NCBI GenBank assembly: GCA_021390615.1
Contig: JAJEJU010000025.1
Location: forward strand, 372,001-436,000
From: Rhodanobacteraceae bacterium ZG21-1
Lineage (GTDB): Bacteria > Pseudomonadota > Gammaproteobacteria > Xanthomonadales > Rhodanobacteraceae
DNA length: 64,000 nucleotides
Direction of reading: 5' to 3'
The notes under the pieces were generated by a model that ran no database searches, was not told the DNA's origin, and saw only the letters and a program-made list of their open reading frames with translations. Positions 1-10,700 of this stretch are shown here, piece by piece. The first letter of the stretch is position 1; each line of letters starts with the position of its first letter. The translations under genes and the position numbers were made by a program.

Positions 1-282
<282 letters not shown>

Positions 283-423
283 TCATGTCATGCCCCGCTC
301 GTGAGGCGACGATTTGCATTGGCCCCGTGCGGGAACCGGGAATGCCGTACGCCGCGGCGGCGATCCGCCCTGACGTTCTACACAGGCACTGTTTCATTCC
401 GTGGGCACGCCGGCCCACGCCGC

Positions 424-1287
424 CTATTTCTTCGGCGCGCTTTCGTTGAAGTACTTCAGGAATTCCGAATCGGGCTTCAGCACCAGCACGCCGCCGTTGG
501 CGAAGGCTTTGCGATAGGCCGCCAGGCTGCGGTAGAAGGCGAAGAATTCCGGATCCTGGCCATAGGCCTGCGCATAGATCGCCGCCGCCTGCGCATCGCC
601 GTCGCCGCGCACCTTGGCCGCGTCGCGGTCGGCATCGGCGCGCACCTTGGCCGCATCGCCGTCCGCCTGCGCCTTGAGCTTGGCCGCCGCTTCGTCGCCG
701 TCGGCGCGCAACTGGTTGGCCAGGCGCTCGCGCTCCTCGCGCATGCGCTTGTATACCGACTTGCTCACTTCGTCCGGCAGGCTGATCCGCTCTACCCCGA
801 CGCTGACCACGGCGAGGCCGAGTTCCTTGCGCGCGACGGCGTCGGCCTGCTGGCGCACCGGATCGGTGAAGGTCTGCGCATCGGCCGCGACCAGATCGGA
901 CAGGCCGCGCGCGGCGACCTGCGCGCGCAATGCGTCGCGGACGATCGGAGTCAGCCGCTGGGCCGCCTGCAAGGCATCGGCATGGATCGCGCGGAAGTAC
1001 TGCGTACGGTCGACCACGCGCCACTTCACGTCGTAGTCCACGCTGACGTTCTTCTGGTCGGCGGTGAGCGCGCGTTCCGGCGAGGGCTGCAGCGACAGGA
1101 TGCGGTCGTCGAAATGCAGCACCTGCTGGAACAGCGGCAGCTTGAAATGCAGGCCGGGGGCATAGTCCGTGCGCACGATGCGGCCAAACTGCAGCAGCAG
1201 TGCGCCCTGCCCTTCGCTGACCTGGAACATGCTGTTGAAGCCGAGCAGGACCAGCAGGGCCGCAACCAGCGCGACGACGATCTTCAT
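424..1287 (-). CDS. hflC: HflC, SPFH/band 7 membrane protein
   Basis: With HflK it forms the large membrane complex that surrounds and modulates the FtsH protease. The 287-residue protein has one N-terminal membrane segment (about residues 4-20), then a band 7/SPFH domain, then an Ala/Asp/Lys-rich helical stretch (about 185-245) of the coiled-coil type seen in HflC; the length is normal. Its ATG overlaps the hflK stop in an ATGA tetranucleotide (1284-1287), so the two are translationally coupled. It is the second gene of an hflK-hflC unit ahead of purA. I see nothing unusual in the sequence. Confidence 0.96.
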   Translation of the reverse strand: MKIVVALVAALLVLLGFNSMFQVSEGQGALLLQFGRIVRTDYAPGLHFKLPLFQQVLHFDDRILSLQPSPERALTADQKNVSVDYDVKWRVVDRTQYFRAIHADALQAAQRLTPIVRDALRAQVAARGLSDLVAADAQTFTDPVRQQADAVARKELGLAVVSVGVERISLPDEVSKSVYKRMREERERLANQLRADGDEAAAKLKAQADGDAAKVRADADRDAAKVRGDGDAQAAAIYAQAYGQDPEFFAFYRSLAAYRKAFANGGVLVLKPDSEFLKYFNESAPKK

Positions 1288-2360
1288 GGCTGCTTCTCCT
1301 TGCCGGCATCCGGCAGCGGAGTGACCGCCTGGATCGCCTCGGCCGACGGCGTGACGCTGCGCGCCGCCCCAGACGGGGCCTCCGGCGACAGCGCCGGCAG
1401 GTTGATGATGTTGCGGCCGCCGGAGCCGTCCAGCACCTTCGGATTCGCCGCGAGCACCTGCTCCATCGTCTCCAGCCAGAGCCGGCGACGCGTCACCTCC
1501 GGCGCCGCCTTGTATTCCTTCAGGATCAGGCTGAAGCGCTCGGCCTCGCCCTGCGCACGTGCGACCTGGCCGGTGCGGTAGGACTCGGCCTCGGCCGTGC
1601 TGCGCGCAGCCTCGCTGCGCGCCTCCGGCAGCACCTTGGCGGCGTAGGCCTTGGCCGCGGTCTCGCTGGCCTGCTGATCTTCGCGGGCGTTGTCGACGTC
1701 GTCGAAGGCCGGCTTGACCTCCTGCGGCGGCGCCACGCTCTGGAAGCTGAGGTCGCTGACCAGCACGCCAGCGTCATAGCCGGCCAGGGTGTTCTGCAGT
1801 GTCTGCTTGGCCTGCCCGGCCAGCGTCGCACCGCCGCCGGCCAGCACCTGATCCATGTTGCCGGCGCCGACCGCCGCACGCACGGACGCCTCGGCAGCCA
1901 TCTTGACGTCGCCGTCGGCCTCGTTCAGCACGAACAGGTATTTGCGCGGGTCGAACACCTGGTACTGCACGGTGAAGGCGATCACCACCACATCCTGGTC
2001 GCGGGTCAGCATGTGCACAGTGTCCGACACCGAGCGCACCCTGGCCACGTCCACTTTGCCCACCATCTCGAATGGCTGCGGCAGCTTGAAATGGAAGCCG
2101 GGCGACAGCGTGCGGGCGTACTGGCCGAAGCGCAGCACCACGCCGGCCTGGGTCGCGCCGATGATGGTGTAGCTGCCGAGCAGCAGCCAGGCCAGCAACA
2201 CCGCCAGCACCATCGTGAACAGGCCGCCGGGACCGTTGATCAGCTTGCCGAAGCGCGCGCGCAGCTGCTTCAGGAAGGTGTCCAGGCCCGACTTGCCGGC
2301 CGGCGGGCGATTCCGGTTCCAGGGATCGCGCTGCCCGTTGCCGGGTTCATTCCACGCCAT
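1284..2360 (-). CDS. hflK: HflK, SPFH/band 7 membrane protein
   Basis: Partner of HflC in the FtsH-regulating complex of the inner membrane. The protein is 358 residues from the ATG at 2360, which gives the typical MAWNEPGN start; an open extension to 2411 adds 17 unlikely residues. A hydrophilic Gly/Pro/Asn-rich N-terminus is followed by a single membrane segment (about residues 45-65), an SPFH domain with the ATQAGVVLRFGQ signature, and an Ala/Glu-rich helical region. It ends in a disordered Pro/Glu tail. It lies 187 bases after hflX and is coupled to hflC by a 4-base overlap. Confidence 0.96.
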   Translation of the reverse strand: MAWNEPGNGQRDPWNRNRPPAGKSGLDTFLKQLRARFGKLINGPGGLFTMVLAVLLAWLLLGSYTIIGATQAGVVLRFGQYARTLSPGFHFKLPQPFEMVGKVDVARVRSVSDTVHMLTRDQDVVVIAFTVQYQVFDPRKYLFVLNEADGDVKMAAEASVRAAVGAGNMDQVLAGGGATLAGQAKQTLQNTLAGYDAGVLVSDLSFQSVAPPQEVKPAFDDVDNAREDQQASETAAKAYAAKVLPEARSEAARSTAEAESYRTGQVARAQGEAERFSLILKEYKAAPEVTRRRLWLETMEQVLAANPKVLDGSGGRNIINLPALSPEAPSGAARSVTPSAEAIQAVTPLPDAGKEKQP

Positions 2361-2547
2361 GGACAGTCTCCTTGGGGTGCCGGGAGGCCGTTGGCAACAG
2401 CCGGTGAACACAATGGTCGGAATGGGCCATGTTCAAGTGGGTGACATGCCTTGGCAAGGGAACCGGCCGCAGACCGAGTGCGGCACAAAACGGCACCAAT
2501 TCTAGCAGAGCCGCTACCGCCGCGCGCCGATGACCGACCCGGGCCGC

Positions 2548-3915
2548 TCAGGCGTCCTCGGGCAGGTCGGCGTCGGCCAGCAGCTCACGCAACAGGGCGG
2601 CATCGGCATCACGCCCGCCGCTCAGCGGAGCGATCACGCTGCGCGGCGCATCGATCCGCAGCCGCCAGCCGTGCTCGTCCACGCTTTCCCCGGCGATCGC
2701 GCCGGCCGCCTTCAGCCGCGCATGCAGGCGCCCGGCCGACAGCGGCAAGGGCAGCTCGGCCTGCACGCGGTCGCCGCCCAGCAACTCGCCCAGCGCCTGG
2801 CGCAGCAGGTCCAGCCCGGCGCCGCTGGCGGCGGAAAGCCAGACCTGTCGCGGACGACCGTCGGCATCGCGTACCAGCTGCGGCTCGGCGCCGGCCAGGT
2901 CGATCTTGTTCATGACCCGCAGCTGGGGCACTTCGCCGGCATCGATCTCTTCCAGCACGCCGTCGACCACGCGCTGCATCGGTTCGCGCTCCTCGTCAGC
3001 GGCATCGCTCACGTGCAGCAGCAGATCGGCGTCGCGCGCCTCCGCCAGGGTGCCGCGGAACGCCGCGACTAGGTCATGCGGTAGATCGCGCACGAAGCCC
3101 ACCGTATCGGCCAGCACCGCCGGGCCGCAGGAGAGATCCTCCAGCCGGCGCACGGTGGGATCGAGCGTGGCGAACAGCTGGTCGGCTGCGTACACCGCGC
3201 CCGAGGTGAGCGCATTGAACAGGGTCGACTTGCCGGCGTTGGTATAGCCGACCAGGGCCACCCGCGGCACCGTGTTGCGCAGGCGCGCGCGGCGCTGCTG
3301 GCCACGCTGGGTCTGCACTTTTTCCAGGCGCTTGCTCAGCTGCTTGACCCGCTCGGCCAGCAGGCGGCGGTCGGTTTCCAGCTGGGTCTCGCCCGGGCCG
3401 CGGTTGCCGATGGCGCCGCCGCGCTGGGCGTCCAAGTGAGTCCAGCCGCGCACCAGCCGGGTGGCCACGTGCTTGAGCTGGGCCAGCTCCACTTCCAGCT
3501 TGCCTTCGTGCGAACGGGCGCGCTGGGCGAAGATGTCTAGGATCAGCCCGGCGCGGTCGACTACGCGGGTCTTCAGCAATTTTTCGAGATTGCGCTCCTG
3601 CACCGGCGTGAGCAGGTGGTCGACCAGCACCAGATCGGCCTCGAGCGCGGCGACCATCTCGCCCACTTCTTCGGCCTTGCCGCTGCCGATGTAGTAGCGC
3701 GGGTTCGGATCTTCGACACGCGCCGGCACGCTGCCCAGCACTTCGGCGCCGGCGGAGCGGGCCAGTTCGATGAACTCTTCGGCGCGGCGGGCGGCGTCGC
3801 CCTGACCACGCGCATGCGGCAGCACCAGGACGGCGCGCTCGCCTTTTTTCTGACGATCAAACACAGCGTTGAGAAGACCTATGCAAGCCGGGGACGCACC
3901 GAACGATTGCGGCAA
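2548..3915 (-). CDS. hflX: HflX, ribosome-associated GTPase
   Basis: A GTPase that binds the 50S subunit and splits stalled ribosomes under stress. The N-terminal HflX domain is followed by a GTPase domain with P-loop GYTNAGKST, G3 DTVGF and G4 NKID, plus the C-terminal extension. The start is uncertain. TTG at 3915 has a strong GGAGG four bases upstream and gives 455 residues. GTG at 3864 gives the usual family start MFDRQKKGE (438 residues) but has only a weak AGG about 14 bases upstream. It sits between hfq and hflK on the same strand, in the conserved order. The hfq-hflX gap is about 120 bases. Confidence 0.95.
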   Translation of the reverse strand: MPQSFGASPACIGLLNAVFDRQKKGERAVLVLPHARGQGDAARRAEEFIELARSAGAEVLGSVPARVEDPNPRYYIGSGKAEEVGEMVAALEADLVLVDHLLTPVQERNLEKLLKTRVVDRAGLILDIFAQRARSHEGKLEVELAQLKHVATRLVRGWTHLDAQRGGAIGNRGPGETQLETDRRLLAERVKQLSKRLEKVQTQRGQQRRARLRNTVPRVALVGYTNAGKSTLFNALTSGAVYAADQLFATLDPTVRRLEDLSCGPAVLADTVGFVRDLPHDLVAAFRGTLAEARDADLLLHVSDAADEEREPMQRVVDGVLEEIDAGEVPQLRVMNKIDLAGAEPQLVRDADGRPRQVWLSAASGAGLDLLRQALGELLGGDRVQAELPLPLSAGRLHARLKAAGAIAGESVDEHGWRLRIDAPRSVIAPLSGGRDADAALLRELLADADLPEDA

Positions 3916-4035
3916 CGCGCCTCCGGGAGGGTGGGGGGAAACAGCCGGCAGACCTCATGCGCCCTGCCGCCGCGATGCATCCGGCCGCCACGGACCGGCC
4001 GGCCCGCTACGGAAGCCCCCGCCCTGCGGACTGGC

Positions 4036-4302
4036 TCAGGCTTCGACGTCAGCGTCGGCCGACGGCTCGCCGATGCCGTCGTGGCCATTGCCGACGCGCA
4101 CATTGCGGCTCGGCACGACCGTGGAAATCGCATGCTTGTAGACCATCTGGCTGACCTGGTTGCGCAGCAGCACCACGAACTGGTCGAACGACTCGATCGT
4201 GCCCTGCAGCTTGATGCCGTTGACCAGGTAAATGGCGACCGGCACGCGCTCGCGGCGCAATGCATTCAGAAACGGGTCCTGCAAAGACTGCCCTTTGGAC
4301 AT
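4036..4302 (-). CDS. hfq: Hfq, RNA chaperone
   Basis: A hexameric Sm-like chaperone that pairs small RNAs with mRNAs. The 88-residue protein starts with the canonical [18 protein letters not shown], followed by the Sm1 region ([16 protein letters not shown]) and the Sm2 motif [12 protein letters not shown]. The proximal-face Gln8 and the YKH residues are present. A short acidic C-terminal tail (about 20 residues) replaces the long E. coli tail, which is common outside the Enterobacteriaceae. It lies between miaA and hflX on the same strand, the classic arrangement. Confidence 0.98.
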   Translation of the reverse strand: MSKGQSLQDPFLNALRRERVPVAIYLVNGIKLQGTIESFDQFVVLLRNQVSQMVYKHAISTVVPSRNVRVGNGHDGIGEPSADADVEA

Positions 4303-4426
4303 TTGTTGTTCTCCCCCTCAACCGGACGGGCCGGGAAAAAGGCGTCTGCACGCCCCGGCCAAAGATGAAGGGATGTTAACCGCTTTTAAATCGTGGATGA
4401 AAGGCCGTCGCGCAGAATGGCCCCCA

Positions 4427-5389
4427 TCAGATGGGGCCAGGCAGGAACATCCGCAAGGCCTCGGCGGCCCGTTGCAGCAGCGGCGGCCGTCCGCGTGCCA
4501 CGGCCAACGGATCGAAGACGCGGGCGTCTAGCTCGCTGCGCAGCCAGGTGATCTGCCGCTTGGCCAGCTGACGCGTGGCGAACACGCCGCGGTCGCGCAG
4601 GCCGGCCAGGTCGGTCTGGCCGTCCAAATATTCCCAGGCCTGGCGATAGCCCACCGCACGGATCGCCGGCAGGTCCGCATGCAGATCGCCGCGCGCGCGC
4701 AAAGCGCGCACCTCGTCGAGCAGGCCGGCTGCCAGCATCGCCTCGAAGCGCTGCGCGATGCGCGCATGGAGGCCGGCGCGATCCGCCGGCAGCAGGGCCA
4801 ATTTCAGTACCCGCCACGGGAATCCCTGGCGCGGACCGCCCTGCTGCTCCGACAGCGGCCGCCCGGTCAGCTCGATCACCTCCAGCGCGCGCTGCAGACG
4901 CTGCGCGTCCTGCGGACCGATGCGTGCGGCCGCGGCCGGGTCGAGCCCGCGCAGGCGCTCGTGCAGCGCGGGCCAGCCCAGCTGCGAGGCTTCTTCAGTC
5001 AGCCTTGCCCGGAGTGCCGGCTGCGCCTCGGGCAAGGCCGACAGGCCTTGCTGCAGCGCCCTGAAGTAAAGCCCGGTGCCGCCGACCAACAAGGGCACCT
5101 TGCCGCGCGCGGTGATCGCCGACATCGCCGCCATGGCGTCGCCGCGGAAATCCGCCGCCGAATAGGGCTCGGCCGGATCGCGGATATCGATCAGCGCATG
5201 CGGATAGCGTGCCAGCGTGGGCGCATCCGGCTTGGCCGTGCCGATATCCATGCCGCGGTAGACCAGGGCGGAGTCCACGCTGATCAGCTCCAGCGGGAAG
5301 ACCTCGCTCAGCTCGCAGGCCAGCGCAGTCTTGCCGGAGGCGGTGGGGCCCATCAGGAAGACGGCGGGCGGACGCTGGTCGAAAGGCAT
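4427..5389 (-). CDS. miaA: tRNA dimethylallyltransferase MiaA
   Basis: Transfers dimethylallyl from DMAPP to N6 of A37 in tRNAs that read UNN codons. The protein is 320 residues from the ATG at 5389, of normal length. The open frame continues to 5746, but the upstream part is low-complexity Arg/Ala sequence unlike the family. It has the P-loop GPTASGKT (about residues 14-21), the [16 protein letters not shown] substrate motif and the C-terminal WLRSE region. It is the first gene of the miaA-hfq-hflX-hflK-hflC-purA string, so its promoter should lie in 5390-5712. Confidence 0.97.
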   Translation of the reverse strand: MPFDQRPPAVFLMGPTASGKTALACELSEVFPLELISVDSALVYRGMDIGTAKPDAPTLARYPHALIDIRDPAEPYSAADFRGDAMAAMSAITARGKVPLLVGGTGLYFRALQQGLSALPEAQPALRARLTEEASQLGWPALHERLRGLDPAAAARIGPQDAQRLQRALEVIELTGRPLSEQQGGPRQGFPWRVLKLALLPADRAGLHARIAQRFEAMLAAGLLDEVRALRARGDLHADLPAIRAVGYRQAWEYLDGQTDLAGLRDRGVFATRQLAKRQITWLRSELDARVFDPLAVARGRPPLLQRAAEALRMFLPGPI

Positions 5390-5712
5390 CGCGCATTCTA
5401 GAAAGATTTGCGAGGCGTCGATATCCGCATGCACGGCCGCCCGGCATGCCGGCGAGAACTTGCCGGCTGAACGCGGCGACGCACATTGTTGCGTGCCATA
5501 TCGGCTCTGCACGCGACGAAGGCGTGGCGCCGACAGCTCGCGCGATGCAGCACGGCGCGGCTCGGCAGCAGCTTGCCGGTCACGTCGTGTCTCGGCGTCG
5601 GGCGGCGATAACCTGCGAAGCCTCGCGCATCGGCTGAATGACGCCCGGCCATGCGCTTCCGCTGCGCCGCGCGCCCGCCATAATCCGCCCAACCTCCCGC
5701 GAAACCGCCGCC
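5390..5712. other. Divergent intergenic region miaA / secreted Gly-rich gene
   Basis: This 323-base gap separates miaA (leftward) from the gene at 5713 (rightward) and must hold both promoters. It contains a GC-rich inverted repeat around 5444-5455 (CCGGCATGCCGG). I see no convincing ORF, RNA gene or clear sigma-70 boxes in it. Confidence 0.4.
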
Positions 5713-6426
5713 ATGCCTGCCTTCCCGCTTGTCCGCCCATTGCCACTGTTTGTCGTGCTCAGCCTGCTCGCCGCAGGCTCCGTGGCGGCCGCCGATACTC
5801 CGACCGCGAACTTCAGCGGCATCTGGCGACTGGACGAGTTGCACAGCGACAGCGCCGCCGACATCACCAAACGCCTGCAGGCCGAGCGCAAGCGCGAACA
5901 GCCGCCGGTAGTGCAGCCCGCCGCGGCCAGCTCCAGCGCCTCGCCGCTGACCGGCCTCGGTGGGCACAGCGGCCGCGGCGGTGGCGGCGGTGGTGGCCGC
6001 GGCATGGGTGGAGGCAACGGCGGTGGCGGCGGTCGCCACGGCGGGCGCGGCCAGAACTGGAACAGCTCTAGCGACAGCGGCAGCACGCCAGCCGATCCGC
6101 CGCCGCCGCTGCTGCAGAACGACGGCATCCTGAATGTGCAGCAGGATGCGAAAACCCTGCAGGTATCGTTCAACAACACCGAGCGGCTGGACGCGCGCCT
6201 GGACGGCGGCACCCGCCAGACGCTCAATGGCAGCGCCGTCGCCCAGTCGCAGCTGACGCCGTCGACGCTGCAGATCTCACTGCAGTTCGACAGCGGCGTG
6301 CGGCTGGAACAGGCATGGACCAAGTCGGCGGACGGCCACCACCTTACCGTCACCGAACGCTGGATCACGCCGGCGGTGCAGCAGCCCATCGAGTTCAAGC
6401 GCAGCTACGACCGCCTGGATCTCTGA
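5713..6426 (+). CDS. Exported glycine-rich protein of unknown function
   Basis: The protein is 237 residues from the ATG at 5713, whose N-terminus is a good Sec signal peptide (hydrophobic [18 protein letters not shown], predicted cut after about residue 24). An earlier in-frame start (5638) would bury the signal. After [15 protein letters not shown] comes a polar helical stretch, a Gly/Arg-rich linker (about residues 85-115), then a beta-rich C-terminal half with [10 protein letters not shown] and LTVTERW. The second half is reminiscent of small secreted domains with a short repeated beta pattern, but I cannot name a family. It stands alone, convergent with nothing, 123 bases before tdh. Confidence 0.75.
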   Translation: MPAFPLVRPLPLFVVLSLLAAGSVAAADTPTANFSGIWRLDELHSDSAADITKRLQAERKREQPPVVQPAAASSSASPLTGLGGHSGRGGGGGGGRGMGGGNGGGGGRHGGRGQNWNSSSDSGSTPADPPPPLLQNDGILNVQQDAKTLQVSFNNTERLDARLDGGTRQTLNGSAVAQSQLTPSTLQISLQFDSGVRLEQAWTKSADGHHLTVTERWITPAVQQPIEFKRSYDRLDL

Positions 6427-6549
6427 GCGACGCAGCCTCGATCCGGCCGTCGATGCCGCAGCGCGGCAAGGCATGGCGGCGCGTCGGCGACATATAATTA
6501 GGGACTGTCCCCACCCTGCCCGCCCCGCGGGCCAAGCCTGGATTCCCCC

Positions 6550-7584
6550 ATGCCGCAGACGATGAAAGCCCTGGTGAAGCGCAAGCCCGAACAGGGCATC
6601 TGGATGGAAGAAGTCGCGATGCCCGAGATCGGCCCGAACGAGGTGCTGATCAAGATGGAGAAGACCGCGATCTGCGGCACCGACCTGCACATTTACAAAT
6701 GGGACGAGTGGTCGCAGCGCACCATCAAGCCCGGCCTCACCATCGGCCACGAGTTCGTCGGCCGCATCGTCGAGATGGGCGCAGGCGTCACCGGCTACAA
6801 GATCGGCGACCGCGTCTCCGCCGAAGGCCACATCGTCTGCGGTCACTGCCGCAACTGCCGCGCCGGCCGCCAGCACCTGTGCCCCAACACGGTGGGCATC
6901 GGCGTGAATCGCAACGGCGCCTTCGCCGAATACATGGCGATGCCGGCCTCGAACCTGTGGCCGATCCCCGACCAGATTCCGTCCGAGCTGGCCGCGTTCT
7001 TCGATCCCTACGGCAACGCCGCGCACTGCGCGCTGGAGTTCGACCTGATCGGCGAGGACGTGCTGATCACCGGCGCCGGCCCGATCGGCATCATCGCCGC
7101 CGGCATCGCCAAGCACGTGGGCGCGCGCAACGTGGTGGTCACCGACGTCAACGACTACCGCCTGAAGCTGGCCGCCGACATGGGCGCCACCCGCGTGGTG
7201 AACGTGGCCAACCAGTCCCTGCGCGACGTGGTGAAGGACCTGCATATCGAGGGCTTCGACGTGGGCCTGGAGATGAGCGGCAATCCGCGCGCCTTCGGCG
7301 ACATGCTCGAGTGCATGTACCACGGCGGCAAGATCGCCATGCTCGGCATCATGCCGCGCGGCGCCGGCATCGACTGGGACAAGGTGATCTTCAAGGGCCT
7401 CACCCTGCAGGGCATCTACGGCCGTCGCATGTACGAGACCTGGTACAAGATGACCCAGATGGTGCTCACCGGCTTTCCGCTGCAGAAGGTGCTGACGCAC
7501 CAGATCCACATCGACGATTTCCAGCGGGGCTTCGACCTGATGGATGCCGGCACCTGCGGCAAGGTCGTCTGCTCCTGGAACTGA
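6550..7584 (+). CDS. tdh: L-threonine 3-dehydrogenase
   Basis: Oxidises L-threonine to 2-amino-3-ketobutyrate with NAD+; the product is split by Kbl (11778-12974). The 344-residue zinc-dependent medium-chain dehydrogenase has the catalytic zinc region [15 protein letters not shown] and GHEFVG, and four structural-zinc cysteines in [15 protein letters not shown]. The Rossmann motif is [11 protein letters not shown]. Length and start ([15 protein letters not shown] after a short MPQT) match the family. Threonine degradation genes are normally neighbours; here a 3.7-kb DUF748 gene lies between tdh and kbl. Confidence 0.97.
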   Translation: MPQTMKALVKRKPEQGIWMEEVAMPEIGPNEVLIKMEKTAICGTDLHIYKWDEWSQRTIKPGLTIGHEFVGRIVEMGAGVTGYKIGDRVSAEGHIVCGHCRNCRAGRQHLCPNTVGIGVNRNGAFAEYMAMPASNLWPIPDQIPSELAAFFDPYGNAAHCALEFDLIGEDVLITGAGPIGIIAAGIAKHVGARNVVVTDVNDYRLKLAADMGATRVVNVANQSLRDVVKDLHIEGFDVGLEMSGNPRAFGDMLECMYHGGKIAMLGIMPRGAGIDWDKVIFKGLTLQGIYGRRMYETWYKMTQMVLTGFPLQKVLTHQIHIDDFQRGFDLMDAGTCGKVVCSWN

Positions 7585-7772
7585 GTGTCTGACGCCGCGG
7601 CGGCGCAGCGGGCGCCGCCGTGACGGCCCTCCCATAACCGCGGTCCATGCGGGACACCGCGGCCGACGACGAGTAGACTGCAGCGGCGACAGGCAGGAAG
7701 CCGTCTCGAAGGGATCACGGCGCACGACCCGGCGGTCGTGCAGGGGATCGACCTAGACCAGAGCACGCCCGC

Positions 7773-10700
7773 ATGCCCGAACGGAAGCTTTCGAGCCTTG
7801 TCCGTCCCTCCGCCTGGCGCGAACCGGCCGGCCGGCTGTATCGCTCCCGCCGCCTGCGCAAGAGCCTGCTCATCATTGCGATCGCGCTGCTGATCTTCGG
7901 CCTGCTCGGCGCCCTGGCCGCGCCACCGATCATCCGCAGTCAATTGCAGAGCCGGCTGGGCGCCCTGCTGCAGCGCCCGGTCGAGATCCGCCAGGTGCAT
8001 CTCAACCCCTTCAGCCTGCGCCTGACCCTGGACGGCGTACATATCGGCGATCACGACGGCCACGGCCGCTTCGTCGACATCGACCGCCTGGTGGTCGACG
8101 CCTCGTGGAGTTCGCTGTTCCGCCTGGCGCCGATCCTGGACGAACTCGAGCTGGATCATCCGCAGCTGGCGATCACGCGCGACGCGCCGCAGCACTTCAA
8201 CTTCTCCGACATCATCGAGCGCCTCGCCGGCGGCCCGCCGCAGCCCGACGCCAAGCCGACCCGCTTCGCGCTCTCCAACATCAGCGTGCACCAGGGCGAC
8301 ATCGTGCTGGATGACCGCGTCGAGCAGGCCCGCCACGAGATCTCCGGGCTGGAGCTGGGCATTCCCTTCATCGCCAACCTGCCTAGCGCCGCCGACGTCT
8401 TCGTCAAGCCGCTGCTGGCCATGAACGTGGACGGCAGCCCGCTGCGCCTGCAGGGACAGACCAAGCCGTTCGCCAGCACGCGCGAGTCGGTGATCAGCTT
8501 CCATCTCGACCGCCTCGACCTGCCGCGCTATCTGAGCTACGTGCCGGAGCCGCTGCCGGTGAAGGTGTCGCAAGGCCAGCTCTCGGGCGACATCGAGCTG
8601 CATTTCGTCGCCAGCCCCGATGCGCCCAAGCTCGGCCTCAACGGCAGGCTGCGTCTGGACCAGTTGAATGTCACGGGCAAGGATTCGGCGCCGCTGCTGA
8701 GCCTGGGACAAGTCGACGCCGAGCTGGCCGACGTGCAGCCGCTGCAGTCGCGCTACCAGCTGGGCGCGGTGCGGCTCGATCGCCCTGAACTGCACTACAC
8801 CAGCCTGCCTGGCGGCCACAGCAATTTCGATGCCCTGCTCGGCGACACCAAGCCGGCGCCGGGCAAATCGCCGGCCGGCGCGCCGATGGCAGTGAACATC
8901 GCGCAGCTGAGCCTGAGCGGCGGCCGCCTCGTCTACGCCGATCGCAGCGGCAAGGCACCGGCCGAGCTCGAGCTGTCGAACCTGCAGGGCAACATTGCCG
9001 GCCTCGCCACCCTGGCTGCGCCGCCAGCCAAGACGACGCTGTCCGCCCAGCTCAATGGCGGCCAGCTGAGCACGCAGGGCGAACTCGGAGTTGCTGCCGG
9101 CAGTTACCACGGCAAGCTCGGCCTGCAAGGCATCGACATCAAGCCGCTGCAGGCGCTGGCGGCGCCCGATCTGGCGGCGGAGCTGAGCGGCAAGCTGGGC
9201 GGCGACGGGCAGCTGAGCGTGACGTGGAAGCCGCAGTTCAACCTGCAGCTGAATTCGACGCGGGTCTCGCTGGCCGAGCTGGCCTTGAAGCCGCAACGCC
9301 ATCCGGATGCCGGCCTGCGCTGGAAGAACGTTCAGGCCGGCATCGCCCAGTTCGACCTGGCCGCGCATCGTGCGCAGCTGGATGCCATCAACGTGCAGGG
9401 GCTCGAGGTGCAGACCCGCCGGCTCGCCGATGGCCAGTTCGACCTGGCCACATTGGCCGCGCCCTCGAAACCCGCCGCGGCAGGACGACCGACGAAGGCA
9501 CCGCCCGCAGCGGCATGGCATTGGCGCATCGAGCGCTTCGAGCTGCAGGACAGCGCGCTGACGCTCAGCGACGAGAAGGCCGGCCGCGCGCCCCCGCTGA
9601 AGCTGAGCAAGCTCAATGCGCGGGTCGAAGGCTTGTCCGACGATTTCCGGCAGCCGCTGAAGCTGGACAGCAGCGGCACGGTGGGCAAGAACGGCGACTA
9701 CCGCGTCGGCGGCACGCTGAAGCTGCAGCCGCTGGCCGCGGAACTGCAGGTCAAGACCTCGCGGCTCGACCTCGCGCCGCTGCAGAGCTACGTCAGCGTA
9801 CCGCTCAACGTCAGCCTCACCAGCGCCCTGCTCAGCAACGACGGCCGCGTACGCTACGCCGAGCATGCCGGCCAGCCGGAGATCGACTATGGCGGACGCG
9901 TCGCGCTGAACCGCGTGCGTGTGCAGGACAAGCTCAGCGGCGACGATTTCCTGCGCTGGAACGCGCTGAACGCCGGCGGCGTCGACGTGCACATCGGCAG
10001 CGGCGCGCCGAAGCTGAGCTTGGGCGCGCTGGCGCTGAATGGCCTTTATGCGCGTGTGATCGTCAACAGCACCGGCCGCCTGAACCTGCAGGATGTGGTG
10101 GCCAGCCCGACCGCAGCGCAGCCAGTTTCGGTGACTCGCGCCGAAGCCACGCCGCTGCCGGCATCGACGGCTACCGCAACGCCGGCGCCGGCCTCGTCGG
10201 TCAAGGCGCCCGCCGCGCAGATCCGCATCGGCGGCATCAGCCTCGCGGACAGCCAGCTCAATTACACCGACAACTTCATCAAGCCGAACTACACCGCCAA
10301 CATCACCCAGCTGTCGGGCAAGGTCGGCAGCTTCGGCACCACGGGCGGCGACCCTGCCCCGCTGAGCCTGCAGGGCTCGCTGGACGACAACTCGCCGGTG
10401 GATATCGAGGGCACCATCAATCCGCTGGCGCCGGTGGCCTTTCTCGACATCACCGGCAAGGCCGAGGGGGTCGAGCTCACCCACCTCAGCACTTATTCCA
10501 GCAAGTACACCGGCTACCCGATCGTCAAAGGACGGCTCAACGCCAACGTCCACTATCAGTTGGACCAGGGCAAGCTGGCTGCCGACAACCACATCTTCAT
10601 CGACCAGCTGACCTTCGGCGACAAGGTGGACAGTCCGGGCGTGAGCCACTTGCCGGTGAAGCTGGCGGTCGCCCTGCTGAAGGATTCGCAAGGCCGCATC

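Noticed and set aside
301-1581. 426-codon plus-strand frame over hflC/hflK
   Set aside because: Antisense shadow; hflC and hflK are intact and coupled on the other strand.
7416-10691. 1,091-codon open frame on the minus strand over the DUF748 gene
   Set aside because: Low-complexity Arg/Gln/Ala/Val composition and no domain; it is antisense to a clear gene in high-G+C DNA.
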